Assembly: GCF_016745095.1 (NCBI RefSeq) | Contig: NZ_CP067087.1 | Coordinates: 2,468,501 to 2,532,500, forward strand | DNA length: 64,000 nucleotides | Direction: 5' to 3' | Source of the DNA: Croceicoccus sp. YJ47 | Lineage (GTDB): Bacteria; Pseudomonadota; Alphaproteobacteria; Sphingomonadales; Sphingomonadaceae | Part shown: one piece after another, positions 27,050 to 36,955 of the stretch | How positions within the stretch are numbered: the stretch's first letter is position 1 | How the letters are laid out: every line of letters begins with the position of its first letter | Notes under the pieces: model-generated | Told to the model about the DNA's origin: nothing | Databases searched by the model: none | Seen by the model: only the letters and a program-made list of their open reading frames with translations | Program-made: the position numbers and the translations under genes

Positions 27050-29038
27050 ATGACATTGGATCGCAGCCAGCTCACCCCCATGGCCAACGCCATTCGCGCC
27101 CTGTCGATGGACGCGGTGCAGGCCGCCAATTCCGGGCATCCCGGCATGCCGATGGGCATGGCCGACGTCGCGACCGTGCTGTGGTCCGATTATCTGAAAT
27201 TCGATCCCAAGGCGCCCGATTGGCACGACCGGGACCGTTTCATCCTGTCCGCCGGCCACGGCTCGATGCTGATCTACGCCTTGCTGCATCTGTCGGGCTA
27301 CGACCGGCCGACGATGGACGACATCCGCAATTTCCGTCAGATGGGCAGCGTGTGCGCCGGGCACCCGGAAAATTTCCTCATCCCCGGTATCGAATGCACG
27401 ACCGGCCCGCTGGGGCAGGGGCTGGCGATGGCGGTCGGCATGGCGATGGCGGAACGGCATCTCAATGCGCAGTTCGGCGACGATCTCGTCGACCACCGCA
27501 CGTGGACGATCGCGGGCGATGGATGTCTCATGGAAGGGGTCAACCACGAGGCGATCGGCCTTGCCGGGCATCTGAAGCTTGGCCGGCTGAACGTGCTTTG
27601 GGACGACAACGACATCACCATCGACGGTGCGACCTCGCTTTCCACGAGCGAGGACATCAAGATGCGCTATGCCGCGACGGGCTGGCACGTGACCAGCTGT
27701 GACGGGCATGATTTCGACGACATCCGCCGCGCGCTCGACGAGGCGGTCGCCGATCCGCGGCCGTCCCTCGTCGCGTGCAAGACCGTGATCGGCAAGGGCG
27801 CCCCGAACAAGCAGGGTACCTCCGCCACGCATGGCGCCGCGCTTGGCGACGCGGAAATCGCCGCGGTCCGCGAAACGCTGGGCTGGAGCGCCGCGCCGTT
27901 CGAGATTCCTTCCGACGTCGCGTCCGACTGGCAGGGCACCGCCGTGCGCGGACGCAAGGCGCGGCAGGAATGGACCGATCGCCTCGCCAAATCCCCCGAC
28001 GGGGAGGCGTTCCGCGCCCGCATGTCGGGCGAACTGCCGGCGCTCGCCGACTGGCAGGAGTACAAGGAGCAGCTCACCCGCGACATGCCGAAAATGGCGA
28101 CGCGCAAGGCGAGCGAGGCCGCATTGGGCGTGCTCACCGCGTCGGTCCCGGCGCTGGTTGGCGGGTCCGCCGATCTTACCGGATCGAACAATACCAAGAC
28201 GCCCGCGACCACGCCCTTCACGGCGCAGGATTACGCCGGACGCTACGTCTATTACGGCATTCGCGAATTCGGCATGGCCGCGGCGATGAACGGCATGGCG
28301 CTGCATGGCGGGATCATCCCCTACGGCGGCACCTTCATGGTGTTTTCGGACTATTGCCGCCCGGCGATCCGCCTCTCCGCATTGCAGGAGGCGCAGGCCA
28401 TCTACGTCATGACGCACGATTCCATCGGGCTTGGCGAAGATGGTCCGACGCATCAGCCGGTCGAACATCTCCAGTCGCTGCGCATGATCCCGAACCTGCG
28501 CGTGTTCCGCCCGGCGGATGCGCTGGAAACGGCGGAATGCTGGGAACTGGCGCTGCGCCATACGACGGGTCCGTCGCTTCTCGCGCTCAGTAAGCAGAAC
28601 CTGCCCGCGCTGCGCACCGACGCGGATCAGAACCGGAGCGCGCGCGGCGCCTATCGCGTCCGCGCCGCCGATGCCCCGCGCAAGGTCGTCCTCATCGCCA
28701 GCGGTTCCGAAGTGCAGCTCGCGCTCGACGTCGCGGAGGTGCTGGAGGCTGAAGGCGTGGGCGCGGATGTCGTATCCATGGTCTGCACGCAGCTGTTCGA
28801 CGAGCAGGACAAGATCTACCGCGACGATATCCTGCCGCACGTCAAGCCGAGCGATATCCTGCGCGTTTCGATCGAGGCGGGCAGCTCGTACGGGTGGGAG
28901 CGCTACACCATGCTGGACGGTCTCCAGATCGGGATCGACCGGTTTGGCGCGTCTGCACCCGCCGAGGATCTGTTCGAGAAATTCGGTTTCACGACCGATG
29001 CCATCGTTCCCCAAATCAAAGCACGTCTAGGCATCTAA
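27050..29038 (+). CDS. tkt: Transketolase
   Basis: This 662-residue thiamine-diphosphate enzyme transfers two-carbon units in the pentose phosphate pathway. It has the three expected domains: a ThDP-binding N-terminal domain with SAGHGSMLIYALLHLSGY and the GDGCLMEGVNHEA diphosphate-binding motif, a pyrimidine domain with IREFGMAAAMNGMALHGG, and a C-terminal regulatory domain. The ATG at 27050 directly precedes the family's N-terminus. It is the first gene of tkt-gap-MOSC-pgk-fda, with gap starting 15 bases after its stop, joining pentose and triose metabolism in one transcript. Confidence 0.96.
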   Translation: MTLDRSQLTPMANAIRALSMDAVQAANSGHPGMPMGMADVATVLWSDYLKFDPKAPDWHDRDRFILSAGHGSMLIYALLHLSGYDRPTMDDIRNFRQMGSVCAGHPENFLIPGIECTTGPLGQGLAMAVGMAMAERHLNAQFGDDLVDHRTWTIAGDGCLMEGVNHEAIGLAGHLKLGRLNVLWDDNDITIDGATSLSTSEDIKMRYAATGWHVTSCDGHDFDDIRRALDEAVADPRPSLVACKTVIGKGAPNKQGTSATHGAALGDAEIAAVRETLGWSAAPFEIPSDVASDWQGTAVRGRKARQEWTDRLAKSPDGEAFRARMSGELPALADWQEYKEQLTRDMPKMATRKASEAALGVLTASVPALVGGSADLTGSNNTKTPATTPFTAQDYAGRYVYYGIREFGMAAAMNGMALHGGIIPYGGTFMVFSDYCRPAIRLSALQEAQAIYVMTHDSIGLGEDGPTHQPVEHLQSLRMIPNLRVFRPADALETAECWELALRHTTGPSLLALSKQNLPALRTDADQNRSARGAYRVRAADAPRKVVLIASGSEVQLALDVAEVLEAEGVGADVVSMVCTQLFDEQDKIYRDDILPHVKPSDILRVSIEAGSSYGWERYTMLDGLQIGIDRFGASAPAEDLFEKFGFTTDAIVPQIKARLGI

Positions 29039-29053
29039 GAGGAGTTTCAGCAT

Positions 29054-30061
29054 ATGGCGACGAAGGTTGCGATTAATGGTTTCGGTCGTATCGGACGGCT
29101 GGTGGCGCGCGCTCTGCTCGAACGCGACGATCACGATCTGGAACTCGTGGCGATCAACGATCTCGCCGATGCGAAGGACAATGCGCTCCTGTTCTCCTAC
29201 GATTCCACGCACGGGCGTTTCCCGGGCGAGGTGACGTCGGACGCCGACAGCATCACCGTCAACGGCAAGAAGATCGCCGTTACCAAGGAGCGCGATCCCG
29301 GCAAGCTTCCGCACAAGGCGATGGGCGTCGACATCGTGCTCGAATGCACCGGTTTCTTCCAGTCGAAGGAAGCGGCCAGCCCGCATCTCGACGCAGGGGC
29401 AAAGCGCGTGCTCATCTCCGCGCCGGCCAAGAATGTCGACAAGACCATCGTGTTCGGCGTCAATCAGGACACGCTGACCGCCGACGACATCGTCGTGTCG
29501 AACGCAAGCTGCACCACCAACTGCCTCGCGCCCGTCGCAAAGGTGCTGCACGAGGCGGTCGGGATCGAGCGCGGTTTCATGACCACGATCCACAGCTACA
29601 CCAATGATCAGCGCATGCTCGACCAGATGCATTCGGACATGCGCCGTGCCCGCGCCGGCGCGCAGAACATGATCCCGACGACGACGGGCGCGGCCCGCGC
29701 GGTCGGCCTCGTCCTGCCCGAACTCAATGGCAAGCTCGATGGCAGCTCGGTCCGCGTGCCGACGCCGAACGTCAGCCTGATCGACCTCGTCTTCACCCCG
29801 TCGCGCGACACCAGTGCCGAGGAATTGAACGAGGCGCTCAAATCCGCGGCCAATGGTGCCTTGAAGGGTGTGCTCGACTATACCGAGGAGCCGCTGGTGT
29901 CCTCCGACTTCAACCATTATCCGGCCAGCTCGACCGTCGACAGCCTCGAAACCGCGGTGCTGGAAAACAAGCTTGCCCGCGTCGTTTCGTGGTATGACAA
30001 CGAATGGGGCTTCTCCAACCGGATGATCGACACCGCCGGCGTGATCGCGGGTCTGATCTGA
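29054..30061 (+). CDS. gap: Glyceraldehyde-3-phosphate dehydrogenase, type I
   Basis: This 335-residue enzyme oxidises glyceraldehyde 3-phosphate to 1,3-bisphosphoglycerate. The NAD fold begins INGFGRIGR (7-15), and the catalytic Cys153 stands in [12 protein letters not shown]. Asp36 after the second strand (AINDLA) fits NAD use. The C-terminal [12 protein letters not shown] is the family's conserved end. A GAGG sequence lies ten bases before the ATG. The product is the substrate of PGK encoded two genes downstream. Confidence 0.97.
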   Translation: MATKVAINGFGRIGRLVARALLERDDHDLELVAINDLADAKDNALLFSYDSTHGRFPGEVTSDADSITVNGKKIAVTKERDPGKLPHKAMGVDIVLECTGFFQSKEAASPHLDAGAKRVLISAPAKNVDKTIVFGVNQDTLTADDIVVSNASCTTNCLAPVAKVLHEAVGIERGFMTTIHSYTNDQRMLDQMHSDMRRARAGAQNMIPTTTGAARAVGLVLPELNGKLDGSSVRVPTPNVSLIDLVFTPSRDTSAEELNEALKSAANGALKGVLDYTEEPLVSSDFNHYPASSTVDSLETAVLENKLARVVSWYDNEWGFSNRMIDTAGVIAGLI

Positions 30062-30077
30062 GCCGGAGGGACGGACG

Positions 30078-30548
30078 ATGAGCGTGGGGCGGTTGGTCGG
30101 CATTGCGCGGCATGACCGCCCGCGCGGTCCGATCGAGGAAATAGACGCCGTCGAGGTGACGGTGGAGGCGGGCCTTGCCGGCGATTATCGCGGTGCGATG
30201 AAGCCGGACGGCCCGCGCAAGCGCCAGATTTCGCTCATCACCGCATCGGGGTGGGCCGCCGCGATGGCCGATCTCGACCTCGCGCCCGATGCCATCGCCT
30301 GGTCCGAGCGGCGTGCCAACCTGCTCGTCGACGGTATTGCATTGCCGCGCGAGGCGGGCGCACGGATCCATATCGGCGAAACCCTCGTCATCGAGGCGGT
30401 GCAGGAATGCGACCCCTGCAGCCGGATGGAAGACATTCACGCCGGATTGAAGGCAGCGCTGATGCCGAAATGGCGCGGCGGCCTGCTGGGCCGGGTGCTG
30501 AACGGCGGGCATATCGCCATCGGCGACATCATAAGGATCGAAGCATGA
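30078..30548 (+). CDS. MOSC domain protein
   Basis: This 156-residue protein is a single MOSC domain (molybdenum cofactor sulfurase C-terminal domain). The closing HLNGG-like part (LNGGHIAIGDIIRIE) and the central Cys in QECDPCSRM, the position of the conserved cysteine in this family, are visible. MOSC proteins bind molybdenum cofactor or carry sulfur for metal-sulfur chemistry; no biochemical role can be fixed here. It lies between gap and pgk, 17 bases after gap, and its stop overlaps the pgk start by four bases (ATGA), so it is translated within the glycolytic operon. Confidence 0.85.
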   Translation: MSVGRLVGIARHDRPRGPIEEIDAVEVTVEAGLAGDYRGAMKPDGPRKRQISLITASGWAAAMADLDLAPDAIAWSERRANLLVDGIALPREAGARIHIGETLVIEAVQECDPCSRMEDIHAGLKAALMPKWRGGLLGRVLNGGHIAIGDIIRIEA

Positions 30549-31744
30549 GCAGCTTTCGCACTCTCGACGATATTGAACAGGTTGCGGGCAAGGTGGCGCT
30601 GGTCCGCGTCGATCTGAACCTGCCGATGAACGGCGGGCAGGTCACCGACCGGACCCGGATCAATGCCTCCGCACCGACCATCCTCGAACTCGCCGATGCC
30701 GGGGCCAAGGTGCTCCTGCTCGCGCATTTCGGCAGGCCGAAGGGGCAGCGCAGCTCGACCCAGTCGCTCAGCATGGTGGTCGACGCGGTGCAGGACGTGC
30801 TCGGCCGTGAAATCATGTTCGTGCCCGAGGTCGCCGGCGATGTCGTCGCGCAATCGGTCGGCATTTTGCGCGATGGCGATGTCGCCATCCTCGAAAATAC
30901 GCGCTTCTGGCCGGGCGAGGAGGCGAACGACGCCGAGTTCGCCGCCGCCATTGCCGCCAATGGCGATTTCTACGTGAATGATGCGTTTTCCGCCGCCCAC
31001 CGCGCCCATGCCAGCACCGAGGCGATCACCCATTGCCTGCCAAGCTATGCCGGGCGCGCGATGCAGAAGGAGCTGGAAGCGCTCGACAAGGCGCTCGGCA
31101 ATCCGGAAAAGCCGGTCGCCGCGGTCGTCGGCGGGGCGAAAGTGTCGAGCAAGCTTGCCGTGCTGGAACATCTGGTCGGGATCGTCGATCACCTCATCAT
31201 CGGTGGCGGCATGGCCAACACCTTCCTCGCCGCGCGCGGGGTCGATGTCGGCAAATCCTTGTGCGAGCATGAGTTGAAGCCCACGGTGGAAAAGATCATG
31301 GAGGCCGCCGATCGTTCGGGCTGTACCGTGCATCTGCCCTATGACGTGGTCGTGGCGACCGAATTCGCCGCCCATCCCGCATCGCTGCGCACCTGCAACG
31401 TGCACGAGGTCAGGGCTGAGGAAATGATCCTCGACATCGGGCCGCAGGCGACCGAGGCGCTGGCCGATGTGCTCAAGACCTGCCGCACGCTGGTGTGGAA
31501 CGGGCCGCTTGGCGCGTTCGAGACCGAGCCGTTCGACGCGGCCACCGTATCGCTTGCAAAGACCGCGGCCGCGCTCACCCGCGAAGGCTCGCTCGTGTCG
31601 GTGGCGGGCGGGGGCGACACGGTTGCCGCGCTCAATCACGCGGGCGCCGGGGACGATTTCACCTATGTCTCGACCGCGGGCGGGGCCTTTCTCGAATGGA
31701 TGGAAGGGCGCGAATTGCCGGGGGTCGCGGCGTTGACGCGCTGA
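30545..31744 (+). CDS. pgk: Phosphoglycerate kinase
   Basis: This 399-residue two-domain kinase transfers phosphate from 1,3-bisphosphoglycerate to ADP. The N-terminal signature VALVRVDLNLPM (near 17-28), the substrate-binding AHFGRPKG (58-65), the nucleotide domain VVGGAKVSSKL and the C-terminal VAGGGDTVAAL are present. The ATG at 30545 overlaps the MOSC stop. It follows GAPDH in the pathway and in the operon. Confidence 0.97.
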   Translation: MSSFRTLDDIEQVAGKVALVRVDLNLPMNGGQVTDRTRINASAPTILELADAGAKVLLLAHFGRPKGQRSSTQSLSMVVDAVQDVLGREIMFVPEVAGDVVAQSVGILRDGDVAILENTRFWPGEEANDAEFAAAIAANGDFYVNDAFSAAHRAHASTEAITHCLPSYAGRAMQKELEALDKALGNPEKPVAAVVGGAKVSSKLAVLEHLVGIVDHLIIGGGMANTFLAARGVDVGKSLCEHELKPTVEKIMEAADRSGCTVHLPYDVVVATEFAAHPASLRTCNVHEVRAEEMILDIGPQATEALADVLKTCRTLVWNGPLGAFETEPFDAATVSLAKTAAALTREGSLVSVAGGGDTVAALNHAGAGDDFTYVSTAGGAFLEWMEGRELPGVAALTR

Positions 31745-31790
31745 GTGCCGAACCTTTCTCGAACACACGATTGAACAGGGGATTGCGACG

Positions 31791-32690
31791 ATGACTTACG
31801 ACGAAATGCTTGAACAGATCCGCAATGGCGACGGCTTCATCGCGGCACTGGACCAGAGCGGCGGATCGACGCCCAAGGCGCTGCGCGGTTATGGCGTCGA
31901 GGATGACGCATGGTCGGGCGACGAGGAAATGTTCGCCATGATCCACACCATGCGCAGCCGCATCGTGACCTCGCCGTGTTTTAACGGGGGCAAGGTGCTC
32001 GGCGCGATCCTGTTCGAGAAGACCATGGACGGCGACGCCGACGGCAAGCCGGTGCCCACCGTGTTGCAGGAGCGCGGCGTGGTCCCCTTCCTCAAGGTCG
32101 ACAAGGGGCTGGAGGATGAGGACAAGGGCGTGCAGCTGATGAAGCCGATGCCCGGCCTCACCGAGCTGTTGAAGCGCGCGAAGGACAAGGGCGTGTTCGG
32201 CACGAAGATGCGTTCGGTCATCAATTCCGCCGATCCGCAGGGTATCGCCGCCATCGTGAAGCAGCAGTTCGATGTCGGCAATCAGATCGTCGATGCCGGG
32301 CTCATGCCGATCCTGGAGCCGGAATACACCATCACCGCCGAGGACCGTGCCGAGGGTGAGGAGATCCTTCGCGACGAGATCCTGAAGGCGCTGGACGAGC
32401 TGTCCGGCGGGCGTCAGGTCATGCTGAAGCTGTCGATCCCCGCGGTGCCCGGCACCTATGATGCGCTGGTCGACCATCCGGCGGTGGCGCGCGTGGTGGC
32501 GCTTTCGGGTGGGTATTCGCGCGGCGATGCCTGCGCCGAGCTGGCGAAGAACAAGGGCATGATCGCAAGCTTCAGCCGCGCCTTGCTCGAAGAGCTGCGC
32601 CACCAGATGGACGACAAGCAGTTCGACGATGCGCTTTCCACCGCGATCGACGAAATCTACTGCGCATCGGCGGAAAAGAACGCCGCCTGA
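31791..32690 (+). CDS. fda: Class I fructose-bisphosphate aldolase
   Basis: This 299-residue Schiff-base aldolase resembles the class I enzyme of Staphylococcus aureus over its whole length, with FIAALDQSGGSTPKAL near the N-terminus, FLKVDKGL, and MLKLSIP, whose lysine forms the Schiff base with dihydroxyacetone phosphate. No metal-binding class II motif is present. It ends the tkt-gap-pgk-fda set, 46 bases after pgk. In organisms that rely on the Entner-Doudoroff route the enzyme would work mainly in gluconeogenesis; no phosphofructokinase is in the window. Confidence 0.95.
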   Translation: MTYDEMLEQIRNGDGFIAALDQSGGSTPKALRGYGVEDDAWSGDEEMFAMIHTMRSRIVTSPCFNGGKVLGAILFEKTMDGDADGKPVPTVLQERGVVPFLKVDKGLEDEDKGVQLMKPMPGLTELLKRAKDKGVFGTKMRSVINSADPQGIAAIVKQQFDVGNQIVDAGLMPILEPEYTITAEDRAEGEEILRDEILKALDELSGGRQVMLKLSIPAVPGTYDALVDHPAVARVVALSGGYSRGDACAELAKNKGMIASFSRALLEELRHQMDDKQFDDALSTAIDEIYCASAEKNAA

Positions 32691-32699
32691 GGCACGCCC

Positions 32700-33104
32700 C
32701 TATGGCGTGATCGCGTAAACGAAGCGGTAGTCCCCCGTCGGGATTGCCGCTTCGCCTTTTTCGGGCGTCACCTGCATCAGAAGAACGCGGCTGCCGCGTA
32801 CCGTCGCTTCCTCCCCGGCGGTAAGCGTGCGTGTCTCGGCCTGTCCGTCGCCCTCGATCCGTACGTCGACGACGACGCGGCCTGCCCATACGCATTGCGT
32901 GCCCACCGGGCAGCGGCTGTCCTCGACCACGGCCTGCGTGGTGAGCGCCCATTCGCCCGCACGAACCGCCTCGCCAATCGCGACGGGCGCCCGCGTCGAG
33001 GGCAGGGGCGCCGCGCGTTCGGCGCCGTCCGGACCCATGCCGGTACAGCCGGACAACGCGGCGACGGCCATGAGGCAGGCCGGCAATATCGTTCGATCGT
33101 GCAT
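32700..33104 (-). CDS. Small lipoprotein with RCPVGTQCVWAG motif, unknown function
   Basis: This 134-residue protein has a lipoprotein signal with lipobox LSGC (Cys20) and a short domain carrying DSRCPVGTQCVWAGRV, a two-cysteine motif seen in a widespread family of uncharacterised small secreted proteins; the pair probably forms a disulfide. The rest is predicted beta-rich. It is convergent with fda, with a six-base-pair hairpin (CACGCC/GGCGTG, 32693-32709) over its stop codon, and divergent from thiE. No function can be assigned. Confidence 0.75.
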   Translation of the reverse strand: MHDRTILPACLMAVAALSGCTGMGPDGAERAAPLPSTRAPVAIGEAVRAGEWALTTQAVVEDSRCPVGTQCVWAGRVVVDVRIEGDGQAETRTLTAGEEATVRGSRVLLMQVTPEKGEAAIPTGDYRFVYAITP

Positions 33105-33145
33105 AAGACTTCACACTCCTTCGCGACGCGGTTAGGGCATGCCGC

Positions 33146-33799
33146 ATGAACCGCACCGATCTCTATCTCATTTCGCCGCTCGACGTGACCGGCGATTTTC
33201 CCGACCGGCTCGCCCGCGCCATCGACGCCGGCGACGGGATCGTCACCGCCTTCCAGTTTCGCGTGAAGGACATGGATCAGCACGAGGCCGCACGCCTTGC
33301 CCAGCCGCTCCGCACGATGTGCGCCGATCGCGGCGTCGGATTTATCGTCAACGATTCCATCAGCCTCGCCAACCGGCTCGACGCCGATGGCGTGCACCTG
33401 GGGCAGGGTGACGGCACGGTCGCCGATGCCCGCGAAAAGCTTGGCAAGGACGCGCAGATCGGCGTGACCTGCCATGGGAGCCGCCATCTCGCGATGGATG
33501 CGGGCGAGGCCGGCGCCGACTATGTCGCGTTCGGCGCGTTCTTTCCCAGCACCACCAAGGAAACCGAGCACCGCGCGGAACTGGAACTGCTCGAATTCTG
33601 GCAGCATCTGTTCGAGATTCCCTGTGTGGCGATCGGCGGCATCACGCCGGACAATTGCGCCCCCCTGGTGACTGCGGGTGCGGATTTCCTCGCGGTATCG
33701 GGCGCCATATGGAACGGGGACGAGGCCGCGTCCGTCCGCGCGTTCGCCCGCGCCATCGCCGATGCGCCGCCCCGGCCGGAGGGCGAATTTCGTCGCTAG
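33146..33799 (+). CDS. thiE: Thiamine-phosphate synthase
   Basis: This 217-residue TIM-barrel enzyme couples HMP-pyrophosphate and thiazole phosphate to form thiamine phosphate. QFRVKDMD corresponds to the family's QLRxK segment (Phe replaces Leu), followed by FIVNDSISLA, DGVHLGQGD, and the C-terminal VAIGGITPDNC phosphate-binding loop. No other thi genes or TPP riboswitch are next to it. Its placement beside transketolase, a thiamine-dependent enzyme, may be coincidental since a convergent gene lies between. Confidence 0.92.
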   Translation: MNRTDLYLISPLDVTGDFPDRLARAIDAGDGIVTAFQFRVKDMDQHEAARLAQPLRTMCADRGVGFIVNDSISLANRLDADGVHLGQGDGTVADAREKLGKDAQIGVTCHGSRHLAMDAGEAGADYVAFGAFFPSTTKETEHRAELELLEFWQHLFEIPCVAIGGITPDNCAPLVTAGADFLAVSGAIWNGDEAASVRAFARAIADAPPRPEGEFRR

Positions 33800-33896
33800 G
33801 GTCCCGGCACGATTTCGGATCTGCGACGTTTTATTCCCAAACGAGTGAACCGGTGCGCACCGATCGCGGGCCGGACATGACGAGGATGTGACGATT

Positions 33897-35144
33897 ATGC
33901 GGCTTTTCCATGCAACCCTGGCGTTTCCTCTCGCGCTGGCGCTCGTCGCGTGCGGGGGCGATGCCGAAACGCCGGAGCCGCAGCCGACGCAGAGCGAGGC
34001 AGCGACGGACGACAACGACGCCGACGCCATGGCCAGCAACGATCCCGCACCGGGGGAAACCCGCGCCGAACAATACCCCGACAGCGAGGAACGGCCCACG
34101 ATGCAATTGCAGGTCGTGCTGGATCGGCTCGCGTTTTCGCCGGGGGTGATTGACGGCAAGATGGGCCTCTCGACGCGCAACGCGATCGAGGGGTTTCAGA
34201 TGGCCAACGATCTGGAACCGACCGGCGAGATGAATGACGAGACCCGCGCCGCGCTCGCCGAATATGACAATATCGCCGCAACGCGCGTCGTCACGATCCC
34301 TGAGGAATTCGCCGTCGGCCGGTTCGAGCCGATCCCCGACGACCCGGCCGAGCAGGCCGAGATGCAGCGTCTGGGCTACGAGTCTCTGGACGAAAAGCTG
34401 GCCGAGCGGTTCCACACCACGGTCGAGACGCTCCGCATGCTCAACCCCGGTGGGCGGCCCGCCGGCGCGGACATGCTGGGCGCGAGCGCGACGCAGCGGT
34501 TCGACGATGGCGAGGACGTGCAGAGCGGTGCGTCCCCGCGGCCCACGCCCTCACCCTCCGCGTCGCCGCGTGAGGAAGGCGATACCGAAAACCCCGACAC
34601 GCCCATCTTCGCCGCCGGACAGAAGATCCGCGTGCCCAATATTGGCGCCGATTTCATGGACCGCCGCGCCGAACTCGACGACGACTGGCGGTCGACGCTG
34701 CGCATGCTGGGCGTCGGGACGGAGCAGCCCGATGCCGCCCGCATCGTGGTGGACGAATCGGAAAAGACGCTCGTCGCCTACGATGACAGCGACAAGTTGA
34801 TCGCGATGTTCACCGTGACCTCGGGGTCGAGCAACGATCCGCTCCCCATCGGCGATTGGAAAATCAACGGCGTCGCGCATAATCCGCCCTTCGCCTACGA
34901 TCCCGACCTGTTCTGGGACGTGCCCGACAGCGAGCAGGACCAGCAATTGCCCCCCGGTCCGAACGGACCCGTGGGCGTCGTATGGATCGACCTGTCGAAG
35001 GAACATTACGGCATTCACGGCACGTCGGCCCCCGAAACCATCGGACGCGCGCAAAGCCATGGCTGCGTCCGCCTGACCAACTGGGACGCGGCGCGGCTGG
35101 CCGAAATGGTATCGGGATCGACCGAGGTGGTGTTTCAGAAATAG
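33897..35144 (+). CDS. L,D-transpeptidase (YkuD) lipoprotein with peptidoglycan-binding domain
   Basis: This 415-residue envelope protein begins with a lipoprotein signal (lipobox LVAC, about residues 16-19), then a Glu/Asp/Pro-rich linker, a peptidoglycan-binding domain 1 (about 66-120, LAFSPGVIDGKMGLSTRNAI), a middle region and a C-terminal YkuD domain. The catalytic pattern is complete: His374, then SHGCVRLTN with His388 and Cys390. It would form 3-3 crosslinks in peptidoglycan or attach proteins. The ATG at 33897 has CGAGG ten bases upstream; a GTG at 33888 is less well spaced. The next gene starts ten bases later and encodes another wall enzyme. Confidence 0.9.
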   Translation: MRLFHATLAFPLALALVACGGDAETPEPQPTQSEAATDDNDADAMASNDPAPGETRAEQYPDSEERPTMQLQVVLDRLAFSPGVIDGKMGLSTRNAIEGFQMANDLEPTGEMNDETRAALAEYDNIAATRVVTIPEEFAVGRFEPIPDDPAEQAEMQRLGYESLDEKLAERFHTTVETLRMLNPGGRPAGADMLGASATQRFDDGEDVQSGASPRPTPSPSASPREEGDTENPDTPIFAAGQKIRVPNIGADFMDRRAELDDDWRSTLRMLGVGTEQPDAARIVVDESEKTLVAYDDSDKLIAMFTVTSGSSNDPLPIGDWKINGVAHNPPFAYDPDLFWDVPDSEQDQQLPPGPNGPVGVVWIDLSKEHYGIHGTSAPETIGRAQSHGCVRLTNWDAARLAEMVSGSTEVVFQK

Positions 35145-35153
35145 GTACGACGG

Positions 35154-35861
35154 ATGAGCACGGTGCGGGATAATGCCGGGCGTTTCGCCCGCGACGTGAA
35201 GATCGCGGTGATCAGCATCGCGCTGACCTCGATCGCCTGGCTGCTGGCCTATGCGCTGCTCGACCCCTATCGTCCGCCCGAACCGGATTATGACCCGAGC
35301 GTCGGCGATGCGCCTTTGCCCACGTTCGGCGATGCCAGCGATGCGGCGGGGACGCAGGATCGTGCCGGTGGCGGCGAACAGGCGGTCCCGCGCAGTGATG
35401 ACGCCCGCCGCGATTCGCCGGCACAGGTCCGGCTTGCGATTCCGGTCGCCGGGGTTCGGGCCGATATGCTCACCGATACGTTCCGCGATGCGCGGGCGGG
35501 CGGCAAAAGGGTTCACGACGCCATCGACATCATGGCGCCTGCCGGCACGCCGGTGCTCGCGGCCGAAGATGGCGTGGTGGAAAAGCTGTTCCGTTCGGAC
35601 GAGGGCGGCGAAACCATCTATATCCGCACCCCGGACGAAGGCGAAATTCACTATTACGCCCATCTTCGCCGCTATGCTCCGCAATTGCGCGAGGGTGCGC
35701 GGATCCGCCGCGGCGACAGGCTCGGCACGGTCGGCAGCACCGGAAACGCCGATCCGTCCGCGCCGCATCTTCATTTCGCGGTGATGCGGATGGAGCCGGG
35801 CGAGGAATGGTTCGAAGGGTCCGCCATCAATCCATATCCGCTTCTCACCGGGCGGCGCTGA
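35154..35861 (+). CDS. Membrane-anchored M23 family peptidoglycan endopeptidase
   Basis: This 235-residue protein has one N-terminal transmembrane helix (about 18-36), a low-complexity linker and a LytM/peptidase M23 domain. All zinc and catalytic residues are present: His121 and Asp125 (HDAID), His170 (YYAH), and His205 and His207 (HLH). It should therefore be an active periplasmic endopeptidase rather than a degenerate EnvC/NlpD-type activator. It forms an operon with the L,D-transpeptidase upstream (nine-base gap). Confidence 0.88.
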   Translation: MSTVRDNAGRFARDVKIAVISIALTSIAWLLAYALLDPYRPPEPDYDPSVGDAPLPTFGDASDAAGTQDRAGGGEQAVPRSDDARRDSPAQVRLAIPVAGVRADMLTDTFRDARAGGKRVHDAIDIMAPAGTPVLAAEDGVVEKLFRSDEGGETIYIRTPDEGEIHYYAHLRRYAPQLREGARIRRGDRLGTVGSTGNADPSAPHLHFAVMRMEPGEEWFEGSAINPYPLLTGRR

Positions 35862-35961
35862 ACCGCGTACGCCGTATGCGCACGGGTGGATTGGCTTTCG
35901 CCCGATAGATCCCTATCTGGCAGGCAAGCCCATTCGAAGACGCCAGACGGACATACGCATC

Positions 35962-36936
35962 ATGACCATTCACAAGACCCGCATGCTCATCATCGGTTCC
36001 GGCCCCGCCGGGCTTTCCGCCGCGATCTACGCCGCGCGCGCCGGCATGGAGCCGATCGTGGTGCAGGGGCTTCAGCCGGGCGGGCAGCTCACCATCACCA
36101 CCGATGTCGAGAATTACCCCGGCTTTCGCGACGTGATTCAGGGCCCCTGGCTGATGCAGGAGATGCAGGCGCAGGCCGAGCATGTCGGTACGCGCATGAT
36201 GTGGGACACGATCACCTCTGTCGATTTAAAGAGCGGGCCGCCGTTCGTTGCGAAGGGCGACAGCGGCGATGAATATCACGGCGACACGCTGTGCATCGCC
36301 ACCGGGGCGCAGGCGAAATGGCTGGGCGTGGAAGGCGAGCAGGCCTTTTCCGGCAAGGGCGTGTCGGCCTGCGCGACCTGCGACGGGTTCTTCTATCGCG
36401 GCAAGAAGGTCGTGGTCATCGGCGGCGGCAATACCGCGGTCGAAGAAGCGCTCTACCTCACCAACCATTCGGACGATGTCACGCTGATCCACCGGCGCGA
36501 CACCCTGCGCGCGGAAAAGATCCTTCAGGACCGCCTCCACAAGAGCGACAAGATCAGCGTGCTGTGGAACAAGACGGTGGAGGAATTCTGCGGCGAGGAT
36601 GGCAAGGGGCTCACCCATCTCCGGCTGAAGGATACCGAAACGGGCGAGGAAAGCCGCTTTGACACAGAGGGCGCGTTCGTCGCGATCGGCCATGCCCCCG
36701 CAACCGAATTGTTCGCAGGGCAGCTCCCGCTCGACCCCTCAGGCTATATCGAGGTGGCGCCCGGCACGCCCAAGACCGAGATTCCCGGCGTGTTCGCATG
36801 CGGCGACGTGATGGACCACACCTATCGCCAGGCGGTCACGGCGGCGGGCACCGGGTGCATGGCCGCGCTCGATGCGGAACGGTTTCTCGGCACGCTGGAG
36901 CTTGCGCGCGACGAAATGGCGGACGCGGACGCCTGA
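35962..36936 (+). CDS. trxB: Thioredoxin reductase
   Basis: This 324-residue FAD/NADPH enzyme reduces thioredoxin. The FAD site GSGPAGLSAAIYAARA (13-28), the redox-active CATC at 137-140 and the NADPH-binding GGGNTAVEEA are complete, as is the C-terminal GDVMDHTYRQAVTAAG FAD motif. Length and layout are those of the low-molecular-weight bacterial enzyme. It is alone on its transcript; the next gene converges. Confidence 0.96.
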   Translation: MTIHKTRMLIIGSGPAGLSAAIYAARAGMEPIVVQGLQPGGQLTITTDVENYPGFRDVIQGPWLMQEMQAQAEHVGTRMMWDTITSVDLKSGPPFVAKGDSGDEYHGDTLCIATGAQAKWLGVEGEQAFSGKGVSACATCDGFFYRGKKVVVIGGGNTAVEEALYLTNHSDDVTLIHRRDTLRAEKILQDRLHKSDKISVLWNKTVEEFCGEDGKGLTHLRLKDTETGEESRFDTEGAFVAIGHAPATELFAGQLPLDPSGYIEVAPGTPKTEIPGVFACGDVMDHTYRQAVTAAGTGCMAALDAERFLGTLELARDEMADADA

Positions 36937-36955
36937 GCCTCCGTGGACCGATCGT

